In this document: positions 58,770-64,000 of the stretch, piece after piece
How positions within the stretch are numbered: position 1 is the first letter of the stretch
Layout: each line of letters opens with the position of its first letter
NCBI GenBank assembly: GCA_964019155.1
Contig: OZ025241.1
Location: 60,856,698-60,920,697, forward strand
Direction of reading: 5' to 3'
DNA length: 64,000 bases
Origin: Osedax fenrisi
Lineage: Eukaryota > Annelida > Polychaeta > Sabellida > Siboglinidae
Program-made: the position numbers and the translations under genes
Notes under the pieces: generated by a model
Database searches by the model: none
What the model was told of the DNA's origin: nothing
What the model saw: the letters and a program-made list of their open reading frames with translations, nothing else

Positions 58770-59000
58770 TATGGCTAAGTAAGACAACAAAATTCAAGTA
58801 AAACCGAGGTCCCGGATTCGACTCCAGGTAGTTCTTGTTTTTCTCGTTTGTTTATTAAGAAACTTAATAAACGATAAATCAAAACCAAATACCATTTTTT
58901 ACCATTTGTATTGTATTGCACGGGCCCCTCACAGTTATTTAGAACATGTAAGTCTATGACTTTTTGAAGGGTTCATTTGTATCCGTTATTTATATTGTAT
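58770..59000 (+). mobile_element. Second SINE-like element
   Basis: TATGGCTAAGTAAGACAAC resembles a degraded A box and GGTCCCGGATTCGACTCCAG a B box. The tail CATGTAAGTCTATGACTT...TTCATTTGTATCCGTT recurs inverted at 22846-22884 and 63357-63393. It ends at a long TA array (59003-59056). Confidence 0.55.
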
Positions 59001-59002
59001 AT

Positions 59003-59061
<59 letters not shown>

Positions 59062-59089
59062 CTTTTCATAATTTCAAATTACCTTATAT

Positions 59090-59640
59090 AAAATCAATCC
59101 GTCATCATAAATCATTATCATGTAAAGCCCTAAATCATGGTATAATTTATGTCTAAATAAATTATTATTTACAACAATTTATATAAAAAACTTAAAAACA
59201 ATATTAAAAAAACATCTTTTATCAAAATATGAAAATAAATTAATCAATTTAAATAATTGATTATCTAATTTTATTATTTTTACTGGTATTATTTATTAAA
59301 CCTTAAACTTGTTTGTTTTAGTTTTTATTTTTTTTAGTTTGTATTTCTATTCCTTTTATAGTTTGGAATTCAGAATTCAACTCATTTCTGTGATTTTGTT
59401 ATATTACTTTACATATTTTATTTTTAAACTTGACTTATTGATATATATTTTTATTCTTTACATGTATCTTAATTATTAATATTTACATTTTTGAACTCAT
59501 GATAATCTAACTTATCTTGAATATGATGATTGGGGAAGCAAAAAAACAAATACATTTGTTTATTAACTTCTCCATTATTTCATGTTTTACAACACGAAAT
59601 AATAAATCTTATTTATTTATTTATATATATATATATATTA
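59090..59640 (+). other. Possible LINE 3' end
   Basis: Broken frames read LNHGIIYV, then a KKHLLSKYENKLINLNN-like tail. AT-rich sequence containing AAACTTGACTTATTG follows, similar to the 3' UTR after 33846. No RT motif is present, so the call is weak. Confidence 0.35.
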
Positions 59641-59863
59641 GTATCTATATACTACCATATATACTATGTATCATTATTATAGTATACTTTAGAGTTATGA
59701 CGCATACATCCACCACGCCGCGATCTCTATAGACTGAGAGTATAACTAACCCCGACAACTAACGCGTGTATGTGGTATGCGCTAAGAGAATCCACGTTAC
59801 GGTACTATACCTGCAGTGACAGCATCACGAGTACAGCTTCTAGAGATCACGTGACGCTGAACT

Positions 59864-60436
59864 ATTACATCATATCACATCACACCATACCACATCACAT
59901 CATACCACATCACACCATACCACATCACACCATACCACATCACACCATACCACATCACACCATACCACATCACACCATACCACATTACACCATACCACAT
60001 CACACCATACCACATCACACCATACCACATCACACCATACCACATCACATCATACCACATCACACCATACCACATCACACCATACCACATCACATCATAC
60101 CACATTACATCATACCACATCGCACCATACCACATCACACCATACCACATTACACTATACCACATCACACCATATCACATCACACCAATCCACATTACAC
60201 CATCCCACATCACACCATACCACATCACACCATACCACATCACACCATACCACATCACACCATACCACATCGCATCATACCACATCACACCATACCACAT
60301 CACATCATACCACATCACACCATACCACATCACACCATACCACATCACACCATACCACATCACATCATACCACATCACACCATACCACATCACACCATAC
60401 CACATCACACCATACCACATCACACCATACCACATC
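59864..60436. repeat. 15-bp minisatellite (CATCACACCATACCA)
   Basis: About 38 tandem units with scattered C/T and A/G variants. The 15-base period keeps several frames open: TIPHH on the + strand, ITPYH in another + frame, MWYGV on the minus strand. The long frames here (up to 223 residues) therefore follow from the repeat and are not good evidence of protein. Confidence 0.95.
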
Positions 60437-61643
60437 GCTAGTACATCGATATACGACCTGAACGATAGGACAACATCGGTAAACATGATCGAAAACTTCA
60501 CGACAGAGCGGCAACTTACGTATAAAACATGTTTTACTTTTGTATGGCGTTAATTATATTATATTTAAATGGGGTAAGTTGAATATATACTTATATATAT
60601 ATATCGCACAATATATCGCACAATATCGTTCATATTAAATACTGCATAATACTTATTATTGTAGTATACTACATATATGATTATTTATTAACGTATCGAT
60701 TTCGTGATACGTATGTTCATATATATTGTACTTGTGGATAAATAATGCAATATGCGTGTATATCATGTGTAGAGCATTGGTATTTAATGATTAAATATTT
60801 CATTATTTAAATTCATTAATTATACAAACAAGGTATACTATATGATATACCTGGTATATCATATTAAGTATGTAGTAATATACATTATAATGTATATTAT
60901 ACGATATATCTATACTTAATAGAGTGTTAGTAGATCTTGAATATTATGTTTACCATTATATATAATATATTATTATTATAACGAACATAGTTTTATTATA
61001 TATTGTATATTATATTAAATATAAATTATCAACGTCTCTGGAATTTAATCTAATGTATTAATAGTACACTTATTATCGGAATATATTTAACCTATTTCAA
61101 ATTTTGAAATATTACATATTGTAAGTACGATAAAATAGTCATAAATGTAACAGAAATATAACATAAATAAACAGTAAAAAACAATGCTTGTTCGTGGTGA
61201 TACTACATGACAATCTAGTATTACATCGACCACCGATTATTATTATCAGATAACACATTACAGATTAGGCTTATATTCTAATATACCTCGGATCATTAAT
61301 AATGCAAGTTTATCTTTAGCTTATATAGCTGATATCGGATAAACCAACTGCTTTATAGCCCAGGTTATTTAAGCATCGCTCAATATTATTATCTTTCCAA
61401 TTTAATGCCATTGATTTTCATATATATATATATATATATACGTATAAAAGTTATCACATAATTCATAGGTATAATATTTATAATATGATTGTCAATAGTA
61501 AATATAAATACTCTGTTTATGGTATATATCTATATATATATATACTATGGGTCCGTAGATCGGATACGGTAATGTAAATATTGCGGTTTTCGAGTTTATT
61601 TGGTACATACATAGCCATATATCCACTCACACATACACACACA

Positions 61644-61694
<51 letters not shown>

Positions 61695-61802
61695 TTATAT
61701 TATATATATATTATATATAACTAATTATAATCAGAGATTAGGCATTAGCCTGCATGATGAATGAAAAAACAGAGCATATCAAGTCTTTCACCCAATTTGA
61801 TT
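60437..61802. other. AT-rich region; possible short exon at its start
   Basis: 60440-60550 has balanced composition and reads STSIYDLNDRTTSVNMIENF in a frame that continues from one reading of the minisatellite. The rest is AT-rich with TA arrays at 61420, 61530 and 61645-61690 and no recognised gene. Confidence 0.3.
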
Positions 61803-61815
61803 GGGGGGGGGGGGG
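61803..61815. repeat. Poly-G run
   Basis: Thirteen G in a row followed by CGCGGGG, very unusual in this AT-rich context. It could form a G-quadruplex, or could be an assembly or sequencing weak point. Confidence 0.85.
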
Positions 61816-62532
61816 CGCGGGGTAATCAGATATAAAATTAAAATAATATTAAATAAAATATTTGATAATAAAATTTCTATCCAGGATATCAGTAAAAAAA
61901 TAGTCATAACAAAATCTACTTCGAATACTTAATACCGATTAATAATGAAAGTCGATAAATGTGTATTAACTTGGAGGATACGAACTAATACCGGCCACAT
62001 AAAGAATCAAAACAAAGTACTCGAGAATATATTCGATATAGATATACCTTATATAAAATATTAAAAATCAAAATTAGACTGCCTGAATAGAAAATAATAA
62101 TGATAGAATGTTAAATAAAATTTAATATGTAGGTAATTAAGTAATTAGTAATTAAGGTTATACAATTTGTACAATTTAAAACAAATACAAAAATAAAAAT
62201 ATAAAATTATAACATATAACAAATTAATAAATATAAAATAAAAGCTATAACACTATATTTTTTAGTTTTAAAACTATTTTATATATAAAATAAAATAAAA
62301 TAAAATATATAAAATAAATACTGATAAATACTGATAATTATTATAATATAAGGTAGCCAATAAATTAATTAATATATCACATAATACAATAGTTAAAAAT
62401 AGAAAATCTAAAATATAAAATTAAAATTAATAAGATATCATAAATGATTTAAAAATTGTTTTAAAATTATTCATTTTTATTAATGTTTCTTATTTTGTGT
62501 GGTAATCTGTTCCACAACATTGAACATGTATT

Positions 62533-62572
<40 letters not shown>

Positions 62573-62610
62573 ATACTAATAAAATATAATAACTAATGAA
62601 ATGTGGTTTA

Positions 62611-62656
<46 letters not shown>

Positions 62657-62830
62657 AGGTATATACCAATATAAATATTAATACAAAATAAATATTTATT
62701 TATAAATTGGTAAATTAACAATAACAATAATTAATTGTATTAATATCATACATATATGAATGATATTAATAACATTTTTATAATATTTGTACAATATATT
62801 CAGTGTTTAAACAATAGTACATTATTACAA
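61816..62830. other. AT-rich region without gene
   Basis: No exon or element recognised. CTAATACCGGCCACATAAAG near 61986 resembles one word of the TIR element family but stands alone. TA arrays at 62536-62570 and 62618-62655. Confidence 0.4.
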
Positions 62831-63022
62831 AATGTAAATACTTACATATTAATTTATATAAGTTATCTTAATTTACATATAATTAATAACTATATAATAT
62901 AAGCATGTCATATACAATATGTATATAATGTAAATACTTACATATTAATTTATATAAGTTATCTTAATTTACATATAATTAATAACTATATAATATAAGC
63001 ATGTCATATACAATATGTATAT
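62831..63022 (+). repeat. Near-identical 96-bp tandem duplication
   Basis: A unit starting AATGTAAATACTTACATATT and ending ATACAATATGTATATA occurs twice head to tail with no visible differences, so it is recent. Confidence 0.92.
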
Positions 63023-63202
63023 AACATGTATACATACAATTGATCTAACTCGGTATTAACTACAATTAAAAATATTAAAATATTAAAATTAAAATACATA
63101 TTAATTAATAAGCATGATATATTTATTATAACGTAATATATAATTAATGATATATATATATATATTTAGTAATAATAAATATAGTATATAATATATAGTA
63201 CA

Positions 63203-63254
<52 letters not shown>

Positions 63255-63356
63255 TATATACGCGCGCGTATATTCTGATCAGAATCAGAAATTGCATAAA
63301 TTTAAAATTAATATATATATTTAATTATTCCCGATATACATATATAATATAAATAA

Positions 63357-63393
63357 AGGATACAAATGGATCCATAAGCAAGTCATAGTGCTG
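63357..63393 (-). mobile_element. Short SINE tail fragment, GGATACAAATGG family
   Basis: AAGGATACAAATGGATCCAT and AAGTCATAG match 22846-22884 and the inverted end of 58770-59000. Confidence 0.45.
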
Positions 63394-63516
63394 TACAATG
63401 TACACTATACAATATACATGGTATATTGTACAGTTTACATGTTAAAATAAATATAAGGTGTCCGGAATAAAAAAATACTATAGCTTCTAGTGCTGTAAAA
63501 TTTCAAATACTTGGTT

Positions 63517-63640
63517 GTTCTCGAGAACTTCAAATCTTAAAATATTGTTCTCGAGAACTTCAAATCTTTAAAAAAATATCAAGTTCTCGAGAACTTCAAA
63601 TCTCTCATATTTAGGTATGTTCTCGAGAACTTCAAATCTT
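63517..63640 (+). repeat. Four copies of palindromic GTTCTCGAGAAC word
   Basis: The 12-bp palindrome lies at 63517, 63547, 63583 and 63619, each followed by TTCAAATCT. Spacing is 30, 36 and 36 bp, and the spacers are not conserved. Confidence 0.85.
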
Positions 63641-63689
63641 TTAATAATATTTAAAAATAAGTTAACGAAGAAAAAAATGAGATATTAAT

Positions 63690-64000
63690 TAATTAATTAT
63701 TATTAATAATAATAAATTAATTAATAAATAATTATTATTAATTAAATAATTATTAATTATAATAATTAATAAATAATTATAATAATTAATAAATAATTAT
63801 AATAAATAATTATAATAATTAATAAATAATTATAATAATTAATAAATAATTATAATAATTAATAAATAATTATAATAATTAATAAATAATTATATTAATT
63901 AATAAATAATTATAATAATTAATAAATAATTATAATAATTAATAAATAATTATAATAATTAATAAATAATTATAATAATTAATAAATTATTATTATTAAT
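63690..64000. repeat. 20-bp AT-only satellite
   Basis: Tandem units of TAATAATTAATAAATAATTA run to the window end, regular from about 63757 on. Confidence 0.92.

Noticed and set aside
59770..60441. 223-residue His-rich protein
   Set aside because: The frame is made by the 15-bp minisatellite, which opens frames on both strands equally. Kept only as a finding to test.
63517..63640. Heat-shock elements
   Set aside because: In TTCTCGAGAACTTC the TTC/GAA spacing is 4 and 1 bases, not the 2 of canonical elements.
63517..64000. CRISPR-like array
   Set aside because: Short palindromic word with variable spacing in eukaryotic AT-rich DNA; no cas genes and no unique spacers of fixed size.

Overview
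The window is invertebrate nuclear DNA. It is very AT-rich, full of (TA)n microsatellites, and its genes are cut by many spliceosomal introns. The innexin gene shows the host is an invertebrate animal; the exact phylum cannot be fixed from sequence alone. A lophotrochozoan or another early-branching invertebrate is my inference, not something I can show.

Most open frames are short. Joining them by splice signals and matching phase gives two complete or nearly complete genes, both on the + strand. Gene 1 (361-7882) has 14 exons and codes for about 610 residues. Its 14 exons join in frame with no internal stop, but I can name no function for it. Gene 2 (16361-30277) is an innexin gap-junction subunit: nine exons, 387 residues, with the YYQW signature and the paired extracellular cysteines. 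Its introns reach several kilobases and hold transposons.

The rest is mostly mobile-element debris. 7.9-16.2 kb: a pogo/Tigger-like DNA transposon with a broken transposase, a 15-bp minisatellite, a LINE fragment lying against a Mutator-like (MULE) transposase remnant, and an internally deleted LINE. 16.2-30.3 kb: the innexin with a second pogo-like copy, a hAT-like end, SINE pieces, a LINE and a foldback MITE in its introns. 30.9-34.7 kb: two LINE fragments, one with an unbroken 372-codon reverse transcriptase (RT) frame. 36.0-37.0 kb: a triplicated unit that looks like decayed coding sequence. 37.5-40.6 kb: a nearly full-length RTE-like LINE with apurinic-type (APE) endonuclease and RT. 41.8-45.0 kb: a decayed LINE. 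47.3-48.4 kb: a 5'-truncated CR1/L2-like LINE. 53.0-55.8 kb: an R2/NeSL-like LINE whose C-terminus keeps the zinc knuckle and restriction-like endonuclease. 57.2-57.5 kb: a tRNA-derived SINE. 57.8-58.7 kb: a GC-richer island with repeated CACGTG boxes. 59.9-60.4 kb: a 15-bp minisatellite open in several frames. The end of the window is tandem AT repeats.

Three non-autonomous elements (5870-6616, 45129-45982, 56470-57003) share one architecture: GGGGA-type ends and many copies of a 10-12 bp word that is spelled differently in each. They look like one undescribed family. Another notable case is a Harbinger-like MITE that inserted exactly at a splice acceptor of gene 1.
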